Shown: positions 22,400 through 31,211, numbered from the stretch's first letter. The stretch: 57,727 bases of DNA from Limibacter armeniacum (GCF_036880985.1 NZ_JBAJNO010000007.1:1-57727); one strand, 5' to 3'. Numbers and translations: made by a program. The notes: generated by a model not told the origin, from the sequence alone.

Positions 22400-23911
22400 C
22401 TAGAAGCTGGAGCGTTTGAACGAATTGAAGAAGTAGCGGGCAAACAGCATAAAGATCATAAAGCAGCCTCCGATAAACCGCAGGGAGGTGTCGCCCACCT
22501 CAGCGGCGAGGTAACGCAGTACGGCAAGTCCGCCAAACAGCAGCAGGAAATAGATGCTCATATCGATCTGCTGCAACTCACGGCCTACATAGTTCTGCAC
22601 GATCTCGGCGACCACTTCGCGGGTCAGCTCCGGTTCCTTGGCTAGCCTTTCACACAAGTCCACCATCATGCGGGGGTTGCCTTGGCTGGCCTCGTAGATC
22701 GCATTGCGGGCATAGGTATAGTCCTCGAACTTGATACCTGCCGATAGCCGGTAGATCATCTTCAGGCTGTCGGCTCTTGATAAAGGTTTCAGCTCGATAC
22801 GTTCAAAGTTCCACAGGAAAGTGGAGTTCTTTAGGCTTACACTCCTGGCTGCGGTGATTATTACAAAGTGTCGGTTGAGTTTCTCGAGTGCTTTCACTAC
22901 GGTGGGGGTGACCCCGTCCATATCCGAGATTTGCAGTACATATTCCCCCTTCTGCGTAACTGCCATCAGGATATCGCAGCAGCTGATAAGCGACTCCTTG
23001 CTGAGCCGGTTGGTGAGTTGCTCTTTGGAGATATCGCCAAACATCAGGCGCTTCAGCTCTTCCTTGTTGCCGTCGAGAATAAAAAGGATCGCATTCAGCA
23101 CCGACTTCTTGAACTGCTTGGTGTCGTCAAAGACCAGTGTAGGCCGCAGGGCGCAGACGTTGTCCAGCAGCTGCTTTTTGCCTACGCCATAGGCACCGGT
23201 GATAATTACGTTCACCCCTTTTTCCAGTGCCGACTGGATTTTCATCACCTCCTCTTTCCGGCCGATCAGAAAGTCCTTGTCCAGTTGCTGGTAATTCAGG
23301 TTCAATACCCTTTTGCGGGAAAAGCGTCTGCGCAGTGTTTTAAGCCAGCTTTTCTTTTCGGTGCGGTTGATCATCTGACGCAGCTTCTCCTTATCCGCAT
23401 GGGCATAGATCAAACTAGTGTCCACTTTCTCATGGCCCAGCAGGTCCCGGATATCCTCCAGCTTGGCATCCTCTGCCCTTAGGTGCGTGGCAAACGTATG
23501 GCGCAGCTTATGGGGATAAAGCTGTAGGTTGGCTACTTCGGGTACTTGCCTTTCGAGCCGCTTGAGCATATTGTAGACGGCGGCCCGGCTGATGGGTTTG
23601 TTTCGGTAGGTAAACAAGAGCTGTTCCCGTTCGATCCTTTGGCTGGAGCAGTAGTGGACCATGGCTTCCAAGAGGTCATCGGCCATGGGGATTTGCCTAC
23701 TTTTTACTTTGCCCCGCTTTTTCAAACTCTTTTCTACGGTAAGCATCCGGTGCTTGAAATCGATATGGCGCAGCCGGATGGCGAGCATCTCGGAGACCCG
23801 TAGGCCGGCACGGAGCATCAGCAGCACCATCAGCCGGTGACGTGGGTTGTCGATACTTTCCAAAAGGGTAGAGGCCTGCTGTCGGGTCAGGAATTTTGGG
23901 GAGGTGGTCAT
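22400..23911 (-). CDS. Tyrosine recombinase fused to P-loop ATPase and membrane anchor
   Basis: The 503-residue protein has three parts. Residues 1-185 are a tyrosine recombinase catalytic domain, all key residues present: Arg38 (AGLRVSE), a Lys in the KSLKKRGKVKSR hairpin, HKLRH (His134, Arg137), LLGH (His160) and Tyr169 (SLIYAH). It lacks the usual N-terminal core-binding domain. Residues about 205-440 are a STAND/Orc-like ATPase: GRKEEV, Walker A GAYGVGKK (Lys245; Lys replaces Ser/Thr at 246), Walker B-like VLQISDMDG, IITAARS, and LKPLSRADSLKMIYRL. GNPRMMVDLCERL follows. Residues 452-469 and 476-495 are two membrane helices. The recombinase might resolve plasmid dimers; the membrane anchor is unusual. 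Confidence 0.85.
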   Translation of the reverse strand: MTTSPKFLTRQQASTLLESIDNPRHRLMVLLMLRAGLRVSEMLAIRLRHIDFKHRMLTVEKSLKKRGKVKSRQIPMADDLLEAMVHYCSSQRIEREQLLFTYRNKPISRAAVYNMLKRLERQVPEVANLQLYPHKLRHTFATHLRAEDAKLEDIRDLLGHEKVDTSLIYAHADKEKLRQMINRTEKKSWLKTLRRRFSRKRVLNLNYQQLDKDFLIGRKEEVMKIQSALEKGVNVIITGAYGVGKKQLLDNVCALRPTLVFDDTKQFKKSVLNAILFILDGNKEELKRLMFGDISKEQLTNRLSKESLISCCDILMAVTQKGEYVLQISDMDGVTPTVVKALEKLNRHFVIITAARSVSLKNSTFLWNFERIELKPLSRADSLKMIYRLSAGIKFEDYTYARNAIYEASQGNPRMMVDLCERLAKEPELTREVVAEIVQNYVGRELQQIDMSIYFLLLFGGLAVLRYLAAEVGDTSLRFIGGCFMIFMLFARYFFNSFKRSSF

Positions 23912-24018
23912 AAATATTTGATAGTTAAAATCTTATATGCTTAGTGTTATGTGAAATGTATATGGTACTTTTTTGTAAATATTAGATGTAATTGGATTTG
24001 AACTATTCTAATATGAAC

Positions 24019-24035
24019 TTATCTTTATAAGATAA
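24019..24035 (+). promoter_or_regulatory. Inverted repeat before the PIN gene
   Basis: TTATCTT (24019-24025) and AAGATAA (24029-24035), 33 bp before the ATG. A possible operator; no clear promoter is seen in 23912-24067. Confidence 0.3.
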
Positions 24036-24067
24036 ACTATTTTTTAAAAGCTAAGAACTAAACTAAC

Positions 24068-26119
24068 ATGAACAAGGAAAGAGCAATAACATATAGTCTA
24101 TTAGCCCATATAAGAAATAAAGGAACTTTAGTGGAAGGACCTATAGATATATTCAAGCCTCTTATTAAGAGAACTCTATCAAAACTTAGTAAAGATAGGG
24201 GGCAAATGAAGGGAAATGGAGTTAATGTAAAAGGTAATAGTATTCTTGAAATTAAAAAAGTGTCTGATGAGTTATACTCAATAGATTTTCCAATTCCAGT
24301 ATTGAGAAATATTTTAAATGAAATTAGTGATGATATAAATACAAATGGAATTACTCATTTTTGTATTTATCAAGATAACTCTTTTGAAATATATAATTAT
24401 GAATTTGATGATTATGATGATGTAATTAATAAACAAAAGAAAGTTGTGAATAACTTGGAGAAGTTATATCTTGATTTCTGTAAGTCTGAAGGTTTAAAAA
24501 ATGTAAAAGGCGGGTCTATTTTTAAATTTATTGAAAAGAATAAATTTAACTTATCTAAGTATATATCAAATAAAGAATATTTAAATGGTAATAATTATAC
24601 TCAAGAAGCTAAGTTTATTAACTTTTTCAAGAAAATACCTCAAGTGTATGAGCAAATTAAAGATATATATTTAGGAGCTATTATTACTAGTTTTATTGAA
24701 TATGAAACTACTGATATTGAAAGGGATGTTGAATTGCTGTTAGATACTAATTTTATAGTTAGTTTGATTGATCTGAATACACCTGAATCTACTCATACAT
24801 GTAAGACTCTTATAAATATAGCTAAACAAGAAGGGTTTAAAATTAAGGTTTTAAAAGATACTCTTGAGGAGACTAAAGGGTTGTTGACAGCTAAAGCATC
24901 AAACTTTCATAAAAGTTTTTTACAGAAAAAAATAAATTCAGAAGATGTTTATAATGCATGTGATAGAAAAGGATTTACAAAGGTTGACTTAGAAAGGATT
25001 ATAGATAATATAGAAGATATAATAAAAGATCTGGATATACAAATAGTTTACTTAACGGATAAAGATAAAAATAAAGCTAGATTTTCAAATGAATTTACAT
25101 CTTTGAAAAATGTGAGAAATAGTGAGCAAGCAGCTTTACATGACTCTTTAGCATTATTATATGTTAAGGAGAAAAGAGGGGGATTGGTTAAGGATTTTGA
25201 TAAAGTTAATTGTTGGTTTGTGAATAATTCTGCTTCATCTGATAGTGGATATAATATAAATAAAAATAGATATCAGCCTGAAACAATTAAAGCAGATGAG
25301 CTATTAAATATCTTATGGCTCAGTAATCCTAGAGTGAATAAGTCAATAGATTCTAAAGATTTAGCTGAAATAGGATTAACTTCAATAGTGTCATTTACAT
25401 TAAATAAAGCTTTACCCAAAGCAAAAATAATTCGAGATTTAGATGAAAATATACAGAAGTATGCTAAAGAAAAAATAACTGATCAAGATATAATTAGGAT
25501 ATCAACTAGAATAGTTGATAATCAATTAAATGATATTGAGGAACTTAATAGCATTTCTGAAAAGGACCAAAACTTATTTGTTAAAAGACTTGAAGAAGAG
25601 TCTAAGAAGCAAAAAGAAATTGATGATAGAAGAATTGAAGGTATAGAGAGAATAATGAAAGAATTTGAGGGTAAGATAAATAAGACTGAAGAGTTATATA
25701 AAAAAGTTCAAAGGTCTAATAAAGAATCAAAGGAAGATAAAGAAAATAAAAATAAGTATATTAAAGAGTTAGAGGATAAAATTAAGCGATCAGAACAGAA
25801 AGAAAAAGTCGTGAAATTAAAGGAGTGGGAAGATGGTGAGTTGATGAAGTGGAGAAGGAAATCTTGGATTAATTTATCTATATGTATTTTATTAATAATT
25901 ACTAGTTTTGTAATTATTTTTATCGTATGCGATGGAGATACTGAGAATTTTAATGAATTATTAAAAGGTATTAAATCAAGTGTTTTGTTTCCATTATTTT
26001 CTACTTTAATAAGTCTTATTTTTTCAATTTTCATACTAAAGGCATTGTATGATAAATATCATAATCATTCAAATATTCAAAACTACTTGAACAGATTAGA
26101 TAAGCCTGATTATTTATAA
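24068..26119 (+). CDS. Membrane-anchored PIN-domain protein
   Basis: The 683-residue protein has an unassigned N-terminal region (1-220) and a PIN-type nuclease domain (about 221-390). Its acidic residues are at LLLDTN (Asp226), LEETKG (Glu267/268), ALHDSLALLY (Asp359) and CWFVNN. A linker is followed by a long charged coiled coil (about 500-600). Two membrane helices close it (SICILLIITSFVIIFIVC and PLFSTLISLIFSIFILKALY). PIN domains cut RNA in toxins and defence proteins; membrane-anchored versions suggest a sensor-effector acting in abortive infection. The gene is very AT-rich and isolated, which points to recent transfer. Defence is inference. Confidence 0.75.
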   Translation: MNKERAITYSLLAHIRNKGTLVEGPIDIFKPLIKRTLSKLSKDRGQMKGNGVNVKGNSILEIKKVSDELYSIDFPIPVLRNILNEISDDINTNGITHFCIYQDNSFEIYNYEFDDYDDVINKQKKVVNNLEKLYLDFCKSEGLKNVKGGSIFKFIEKNKFNLSKYISNKEYLNGNNYTQEAKFINFFKKIPQVYEQIKDIYLGAIITSFIEYETTDIERDVELLLDTNFIVSLIDLNTPESTHTCKTLINIAKQEGFKIKVLKDTLEETKGLLTAKASNFHKSFLQKKINSEDVYNACDRKGFTKVDLERIIDNIEDIIKDLDIQIVYLTDKDKNKARFSNEFTSLKNVRNSEQAALHDSLALLYVKEKRGGLVKDFDKVNCWFVNNSASSDSGYNINKNRYQPETIKADELLNILWLSNPRVNKSIDSKDLAEIGLTSIVSFTLNKALPKAKIIRDLDENIQKYAKEKITDQDIIRISTRIVDNQLNDIEELNSISEKDQNLFVKRLEEESKKQKEIDDRRIEGIERIMKEFEGKINKTEELYKKVQRSNKESKEDKENKNKYIKELEDKIKRSEQKEKVVKLKEWEDGELMKWRRKSWINLSICILLIITSFVIIFIVCDGDTENFNELLKGIKSSVLFPLFSTLISLIFSIFILKALYDKYHNHSNIQNYLNRLDKPDYL

Positions 26120-26262
26120 TGGTGTTGTTTTATTAAATGTTTACCATATTAAAATAAAAAAAATAGTATGATATTAACTTTAGATATTTAATATTTAAAA
26201 TATTATACCACAAACCCTTTTCCCGCTAGGCGCAGCTGAGTAGCATTTTATTTGATTGGAAT

Positions 26263-26294
26263 AAGGACCTGCAACCTTGGTTGCTGGTCCTTTT
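26263..26294 (+). terminator. Terminator between convergent genes
   Basis: AAGGACCTGCAACC (26263-26276) pairs with GGTTGCTGGTCCTT (26279-26292) with one mismatch, followed by TT. It lies between the convergent PIN gene (ends 26119) and the minus-strand gene ending at 26314. The 140 bp before it hold only AT-rich sequence. Confidence 0.75.
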
Positions 26295-26313
26295 GATTTA
26301 TGATTAAGTGCCT

Positions 26314-27525
26314 CTACTTTTTCAGCAGTTCATCCAATGCTTCTACTGCCTTATCAACTGGTTGGGAGCTATGGTAAGATAATGCTTGAAGCAGCCTGGA
26401 TTTGAGGGTTTCCTCAAAACCCTTTTCCCCAAAGTCTTTTATCTCGAACGAGATGGCGAAGATATGGTAAAAGGCTCCACCTAATGAGCCTCCGGTGCCT
26501 GGCTTCAGATGGGTTGAATAGGAGATATCCTTCAGCTTCTCTTTTAACAGGTCTCCGTATAGGGTATTGCTGCTGTTGAAAAGTTCAAAGAAAGCGACAA
26601 ACTCCCCCTTGTCTTTCACCCTTTTTATATCTACCCAAACCCTGAACTTGTGTGCTGCGTCAAGATGATTTTTTATTGTTTCTGAGAGCAGCTCGCTATC
26701 TGCATTGAAGTGGAAAAACTTATGCTTGGATGGGTAGATACTCGAGGCGTTAAATCCTGCTTCGGCCATGGCGTTCACTACCGCATTGGTGACATACCTT
26801 AGCAGGTCGGCATCGAGGTTGATCAGTTTTTGAATGTTTTCTGCATTTTCATGAAATGATGTGAGTGTTGCATCCATTCTTTGTAAGTAGTTTTTGTCTT
26901 GATAAAATGAGTTGATGTTTGAGGTGTATTCTTTCAGGAAGAGCAGGTGCCTGTCGTCACTTCCCAGATAGACGGTGGGTAAGTTTCTGATTACCCTGTC
27001 TGCCAGCTCCTTGTGCGTGATGTTCACAAATGGAGGGTTTTCAGGCATTGTAATGGGGTGGAGCGAAAGCACAATTCCCAGCTTGTGGGGGCCATCCACC
27101 TCAACTGCATTCCAGTATTCTTCCAGGTCGTTGTAGAGGGCTGCATCCAGCTTGTTCTCGATGATGATGGCCCACTTGGGGTTTCCCTCTTCTACCGCTT
27201 CACATTCCTTGAGCACGAGGTCAATATACTTGCCTTTTGGGGTCAGGATTTCCCGCTCTACCGTGAACTGTGTTTCATAGTTTTCCCTGTCCGACTCGAA
27301 GCTGGGCATCTTGTCTGCATACAATCCCAGCAAGGCATCGAAAAACAAGGCACCTAAGTTGTGCTCTTCTTCCTTGTCCAGGTAAAACCTTAGCATGTTA
27401 CTGTTGACGGTTTCCCGTTTGGGAAAACCTGCTATCTCGAAGATGTTTTTTCGGGTGTCAGGTTTTTTTGGAAACTCATTGACCAGTGATGCAATCCAGT
27501 CAAAGTTCATGGGTGTTTCATTCAT
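26314..27525 (-). CDS. PD-(D/E)XK nuclease superfamily protein
   Basis: The 403-residue protein fits the PDDEXK_4 family. RETVNSNMLRFYLDKEEEHNLGALFFDALL (37-66) is the conserved N-terminal helix. KGKYIDLVLK gives Asp102, and KWAIIIENKLDAALYNDLEEYW gives the Glu123-Asn-Lys125 site. The second half (about 180-403) is helical with a C-terminal beta region (YSTHLKPGTGGSLGGAFYHIFAISFE). Such proteins usually occur singly among defence genes, and their substrate is mostly unknown. It lies next to the PIN and HEPN-like genes. GC content is nearer the backbone than that of its neighbours. Start ATG 27525, with Met6 as alternative. Confidence 0.8.
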   Translation of the reverse strand: MNETPMNFDWIASLVNEFPKKPDTRKNIFEIAGFPKRETVNSNMLRFYLDKEEEHNLGALFFDALLGLYADKMPSFESDRENYETQFTVEREILTPKGKYIDLVLKECEAVEEGNPKWAIIIENKLDAALYNDLEEYWNAVEVDGPHKLGIVLSLHPITMPENPPFVNITHKELADRVIRNLPTVYLGSDDRHLLFLKEYTSNINSFYQDKNYLQRMDATLTSFHENAENIQKLINLDADLLRYVTNAVVNAMAEAGFNASSIYPSKHKFFHFNADSELLSETIKNHLDAAHKFRVWVDIKRVKDKGEFVAFFELFNSSNTLYGDLLKEKLKDISYSTHLKPGTGGSLGGAFYHIFAISFEIKDFGEKGFEETLKSRLLQALSYHSSQPVDKAVEALDELLKK

Positions 27526-27629
27526 TCTTATTCTGTCCTTTAGGTTATCAGTTATGTTGCTTGAAGCCTAACTTAGGCTATAATCTATTTTACTTCTATA
27601 CCCATTTTATGCCCATAGGGTTGATATTC

Positions 27630-27735
27630 ACTTGTCCGTTAGCTGCCATTAGCAAAGTGATGGTGTTACTGTTTGAGGCTTTGGCTACCTTGCTGGTGAG
27701 GGGCACTGCTAGTATGGTTTTAGGTTTTTCATATT
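27630..27735. repeat. Possible fragment of the GC-rich repeat family
   Basis: GGCTACCTTGC followed by a diverged match to island B (about 15784-15818) lies in the 212-bp gap between two minus-strand genes. CCGTTAGCTGCCATT (27636-27650) also matches 60-74 exactly. Confidence 0.35.
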
Positions 27736-27737
27736 AA

Positions 27738-28361
27738 CTAATTTTGGGATTGACAGTTTTTAATTACTGCTCTCATCTTAGTTCTGAAATTATCCCATAC
27801 TTCACTATCCCAGTCGCTTTTTTCCAATTCTTCTTTATATGAGTTTAGTTTTTTATCAAGTTCATCAGCAAATTTTGTAGCATTAATTGTCTTGGCTTCC
27901 AGAAGCTCTTTTTTAGGGTCTCGATTAATCATCCAACCTCCTGTAGTCTCTCCTTGATGTAGAATACCACAACGGATATGCTTATAGAAAGTAGTAGCTG
28001 ACAAGGTGTTAACATTAAATATTGGATCTTTTTCGAAGAATTTTTTAAAGGCCTTTTGAGACTTTTGTTCAGTATCAGGCCATCCTTCTCTAAAAGATTG
28101 TAGTGTTTCAATTAACAAGCAACAGTTGGCCATAATAGCAAATCCATTTTTATATTGTGTTTTGAAGTTGTCATCATTATGTTGAAAGGGCTTTATATAA
28201 CGACTATGCAACCTGTGGTAAATAAACTCAGCAATGGTTTTCCTTTTTTTATCTATATCCTCTTCTGCAAGCCAGTTGTTATAGATTTCGATTGTAATCT
28301 CAGTAGGGGTATCACTACTATCTTCATAATAACGAGCTAGTACTGTTCCTGAATGGTTCAT
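27738..28361 (-). CDS. Hypothetical protein with HEPN-like motif
   Basis: The 207-residue, mostly helical protein has FAIMANCCLLIETLQSFREG (about 74-92) followed by TFYKHIRCGILHQGETTGGW. The Arg130-x4-His135 (RCGILH) spacing is that of HEPN RNase motifs (R-x4-6-H), and the surrounding helix is polar on one face as in HEPN folds. The gene is AT-rich, and the region is crowded with likely defence genes. HEPN proteins typically cleave RNA or act as toxins; I see no nucleotidyltransferase partner. Assignment is by motif only. In the second turn the gene is cut by the window end. Confidence 0.6.
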   Translation of the reverse strand: MNHSGTVLARYYEDSSDTPTEITIEIYNNWLAEEDIDKKRKTIAEFIYHRLHSRYIKPFQHNDDNFKTQYKNGFAIMANCCLLIETLQSFREGWPDTEQKSQKAFKKFFEKDPIFNVNTLSATTFYKHIRCGILHQGETTGGWMINRDPKKELLEAKTINATKFADELDKKLNSYKEELEKSDWDSEVWDNFRTKMRAVIKNCQSQN

Positions 28362-28402
28362 AATTTTATTAGTTTTAGTTTATTTGTATCCAAGATATAA
28401 AA

Positions 28403-29641
28403 TTACGGTGATTTGATTACCCGCCTCACCACCGCATCAAATACCTGTATCTTTTCCATCTCCATCAGCAACTGCTGCCGCTCCCGATCGAGTAGCAGCG
28501 TATCAGCCGTGACCACTTCAAAGCCCTCGATTTTAGTCTTCAGCGTCTTTAGCTCCCCAATCGCCTTGCCTTTTTCATAGTCACTCATTGCTGTAAACCC
28601 TTCCATCAGTAACTGTCGTTTTGTCTCCAGTTGCTTTAACGCTAGCCTGCTAGACTTCTCTTCTTGCCGCTGCTCAAAGATTCGGGCCTCCAGCTGGAAA
28701 AGCTTTTCGGTAAGTTGCTCACTGCGCTTTCGGGTAGGCTGGATCGTTACATGCTGGCTGTTGGTAAGGGTGGCGGAGTTACCCGTAGCCAAAAGGCCTG
28801 AGCCGTCCGGATACTGGAAAGGTTCTTCACTTCTGATTACCGCTTCAATAAAATGACCTGCCAGCAGTTGATTGAGTGAGTCGGCGCTAACGGAAACAAG
28901 GCTGACCGTCTCAATCCGGTAGCGAGGGCCATCTGAGAACGAGAGCAGCGGCTCATCGCTGCTGACCAGTTGCAGTCTGCCTGAGACCATCAAGAGCGGT
29001 TTGCCGGATTGGAAGGTGACCACATCACCTTCGACGGACTTAAACCGGGCGTGTAGCCCACGGCCTTTTTGGTATTCCTTCTCCAGGTGCATCACTGTAG
29101 AGAAGGCCTCGTTGTATTTGGTCCAGAAGCCTTTTTCATACAGGTCCCAGCAAAGGAAGTTCATTCCGATAAAAGCAAAAAACACCAGTGCCTCTGAGCG
29201 CAGGTCACCCGCCCGCAGCCGCATGGCAGGATTGGCGGGCAATACGCAGCGACGTTTGGTGAACGGTATAAAAAAAGGGATGCCCGCTCTAGTGCACATA
29301 TCAAATACGAGGTGCGAAAGGTAGGCCAGGCAAGCAATCAGGGCGTAGGCATGGTGGGAGAGTTCCAGGGCATTCTCTACAAGCAGCACCATGGCGGTCA
29401 CGGCAACGAGTGCGGGAAAGGAATGGGTAATGGTGCGGTGGCCGTAGTGGGTGTCCAAATACTTGGCCACTGGGTAAAACAGCTTGCCAATTAGGCTGGA
29501 GCGGTGGTCCACATCCGGCAGCAGGGCAAAGAAGGCAGTAGCGGCAATCCGTTCGGGGGTCTCGAAGATATTGGTGTCTGAGAAGCTGGCAAAGGTGGCC
29601 GTGAAGGCAAAACCGCCTGCCAGGTGGTTGAATCCCATCAT
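28403..29641 (-). CDS. YdjM-like membrane-bound metal-dependent hydrolase
   Basis: The 412-residue protein starts with a YdjM/DUF457 domain (1-170): FNHLAGG (His6), ALLPDVDHRSS (Asp43, Asp45, His46), YGHRTITHS (His68, His73) and YLSHLVFDMCTRAG (His110, Asp114). These metal-ligand blocks sit between three or four membrane helices. The C-terminal 240 residues are unusual for the family: a beta-rich segment (FKSVEGDVVTFQSGKPLLMV) and a long coiled coil (about 300-395, QLTEKLFQLEARIFEQRQEE). YdjM in E. coli is an LexA-regulated inner-membrane protein of unclear function. This is the only gene seen once in the window, because the second turn stops before it. A 41-bp gap follows the HEPN-like gene start. 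Confidence 0.82.
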   Translation of the reverse strand: MMGFNHLAGGFAFTATFASFSDTNIFETPERIAATAFFALLPDVDHRSSLIGKLFYPVAKYLDTHYGHRTITHSFPALVAVTAMVLLVENALELSHHAYALIACLAYLSHLVFDMCTRAGIPFFIPFTKRRCVLPANPAMRLRAGDLRSEALVFFAFIGMNFLCWDLYEKGFWTKYNEAFSTVMHLEKEYQKGRGLHARFKSVEGDVVTFQSGKPLLMVSGRLQLVSSDEPLLSFSDGPRYRIETVSLVSVSADSLNQLLAGHFIEAVIRSEEPFQYPDGSGLLATGNSATLTNSQHVTIQPTRKRSEQLTEKLFQLEARIFEQRQEEKSSRLALKQLETKRQLLMEGFTAMSDYEKGKAIGELKTLKTKIEGFEVVTADTLLLDRERQQLLMEMEKIQVFDAVVRRVIKSP

Positions 29642-29762
29642 AAAGTACTAGCGTGGTTGATGTAATCGGTATGTTAGGAGGCTATAGACCTTGTTAGTTA
29701 ATTGGTTTTGTGTAACTTCTGATAAGTCCTTCCCAAAAGCAAACCAAACCAATATAAAACCT
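29642..29762 (+). promoter_or_regulatory. Leader of the exported-protein gene; junction of the two turns
   Basis: This 121-bp spacer joins the end of turn one to the start of turn two. It contains TTTTG (29706-29710), a possible -33 element, but no good TAnnTTTG follows at 19 bp. AAACCAAACC at 29741-29750 spans the junction and shows no adapter or duplication. Confidence 0.3.
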
Positions 29763-30179
29763 ATGAAAGCCTTACTTACCAGCTTGTTACTGTTATTTCT
29801 ATTACCGTTAGCTGCCATTTGCCAAGATGGGGTAAACCGCAGCCTTCACCGCCCATGCCGCCTGTTTATCCAAAATAACAGCACCGAGATGGACATGACC
29901 TTGCTGATCAGGTTGACAGAACCCCGTCAGATTGTTTTCTACTACAACGGCAAGGAGCTGCGGCGCACCAAAGCACGGACTGGGGACTGCTATATGCGCC
30001 TGGAGCAGCAGCCAATTCTAGGGATTCAAACGGCGGTATGTCCGACAGAATACCGGATTTACCTTACCAGTGAGCTGGAGGAAGGCCAGTGGTTTATCGA
30101 TGCGGAGCAGGAGCGGTGCAAGGAGTGTGACTTTGCGCCGGATGAGGAGAAGGGGCCTCAGGAATGGCGGGGAGTGTGA
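29763..30179 (+). CDS. Exported protein, second turn
   Basis: Identical to 18-434. Here the upstream frame is visible and stays open to 29691, but the signal peptide supports the start at 29763. Confidence 0.7.
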   Translation: MKALLTSLLLLFLLPLAAICQDGVNRSLHRPCRLFIQNNSTEMDMTLLIRLTEPRQIVFYYNGKELRRTKARTGDCYMRLEQQPILGIQTAVCPTEYRIYLTSELEEGQWFIDAEQERCKECDFAPDEEKGPQEWRGV

Positions 30180-30382
30180 ACACTATTGTTTTTTTTGTAA
30201 AGCTAGGCGATGTGATTGTCAAATAAAACAGGGCATTGATAAAGTGAACAGGGTGGAATCCGAACAAAAAAACTTAATTATCCAATTAAAGCAACTTAAA
30301 ACTATTATCATCTATCGGAGGCCTTTCATTGTCCGGCAACACATGCAAAGGACTTTGAGAAGCCTGCAAAAACCTTAAAAGT

Positions 30383-30685
30383 ATGAACAAGCACTATCTG
30401 CAATCGAAAGTAAAATCAACGGGCACGACCTATCTGTTCTGGTTCTTTTTTGGGGCCCATTATGCTTACCTCGGGATGTGGGGCATCCAGTTCCTGTACT
30501 GGTTTACGCTTGGGGGCGTAGGGGTTTGGGCCTTGATTGACCTTTTCCTGATACCTGGCAAAGTGAGTCGTTACAATGCCAAGCTGTTCGCTCAGATAGA
30601 CCAGCTGGAGAAGAAGGAAAGGGATGAGGACATGGCCCGGAACATTTCCATGATACAGGCATCCAAAACAGATAGTAATGAGTAG
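30383..30685 (+). CDS. TM2-domain membrane protein, second turn
   Basis: Identical to 638-940; overlaps the lipoprotein gene by 8 bp. Confidence 0.8.
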   Translation: MNKHYLQSKVKSTGTTYLFWFFFGAHYAYLGMWGIQFLYWFTLGGVGVWALIDLFLIPGKVSRYNAKLFAQIDQLEKKERDEDMARNISMIQASKTDSNE

Positions 30686-31178
30686 GTGGCTACTTCTTTT
30701 ACTGGTTCTGCTCACAGCCGCATGTAATATAAGTGAGAAAGATTCCGGTGTATTTGACAGTGACAAGCTGCAGGGCAGATACAAGGTGGACCTGACTCCT
30801 TTTGTGACTGAGGCACTCGGCACTCAAGAGGAAAAGGACGGTTGGGAGAAAATGGGGCAAGGGTTGATGGTGATGGCACTCTCTTCTGTCGAAATGGAGT
30901 TCAGTTTCTACGAAGGGAATCGGGCAGTTGTACATATGGATGGGGGGCTGGTCGATTTTGCCATGGCTTTCAGCGATGAGCCGATGAAGAAAACGCATGA
31001 ACTGACCTACAAGGTAGAGCAGGACTCCGTACTGTATGTAAAAGGAGAGCAGGACCAGGATTTTAGGAAATGCGGGGTGATACAGCAGTATAGCGAAAGT
31101 TATGATCACTTCAAGCTGCTGGTGGGGAATGAAGGCGAGAAGAAGTTCTACCTGGACATGCACAAGGTAAAGGAATAG
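30678..31178 (+). CDS. Lipoprotein (LTAAC lipobox), second turn
   Basis: Identical to 933-1433. Confidence 0.78.
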   Translation: MSRWLLLLLVLLTAACNISEKDSGVFDSDKLQGRYKVDLTPFVTEALGTQEEKDGWEKMGQGLMVMALSSVEMEFSFYEGNRAVVHMDGGLVDFAMAFSDEPMKKTHELTYKVEQDSVLYVKGEQDQDFRKCGVIQQYSESYDHFKLLVGNEGEKKFYLDMHKVKE

Positions 31179-31211
31179 CGTATTGACAAGCCGCTTGATC
31201 GGTTATAAAAG

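Larger units (their letters stand above)
1..29745. repeat. First turn of a 29,745-bp unit (putative circular plasmid)
   Basis: The bases at 29746 onward are the same as those at 1 onward, and all genes up to 27982 recur exactly 29,745 bp later with identical translations. A constant offset over 28 kb means no insertion or deletion between the copies. The unit contains one replication initiator, one iteron origin and one parAB locus, as expected for a single plasmid. The join at 29741-29750 reads straight through without scar sequence, so the unit is naturally circular or truly tandem. Confidence 0.93.

Noticed and set aside
22868-23482. Plus-strand frame of 204 codons opposite the recombinase-ATPase gene
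   Set aside because: Antisense shadow; the minus-strand gene carries all catalytic motifs.
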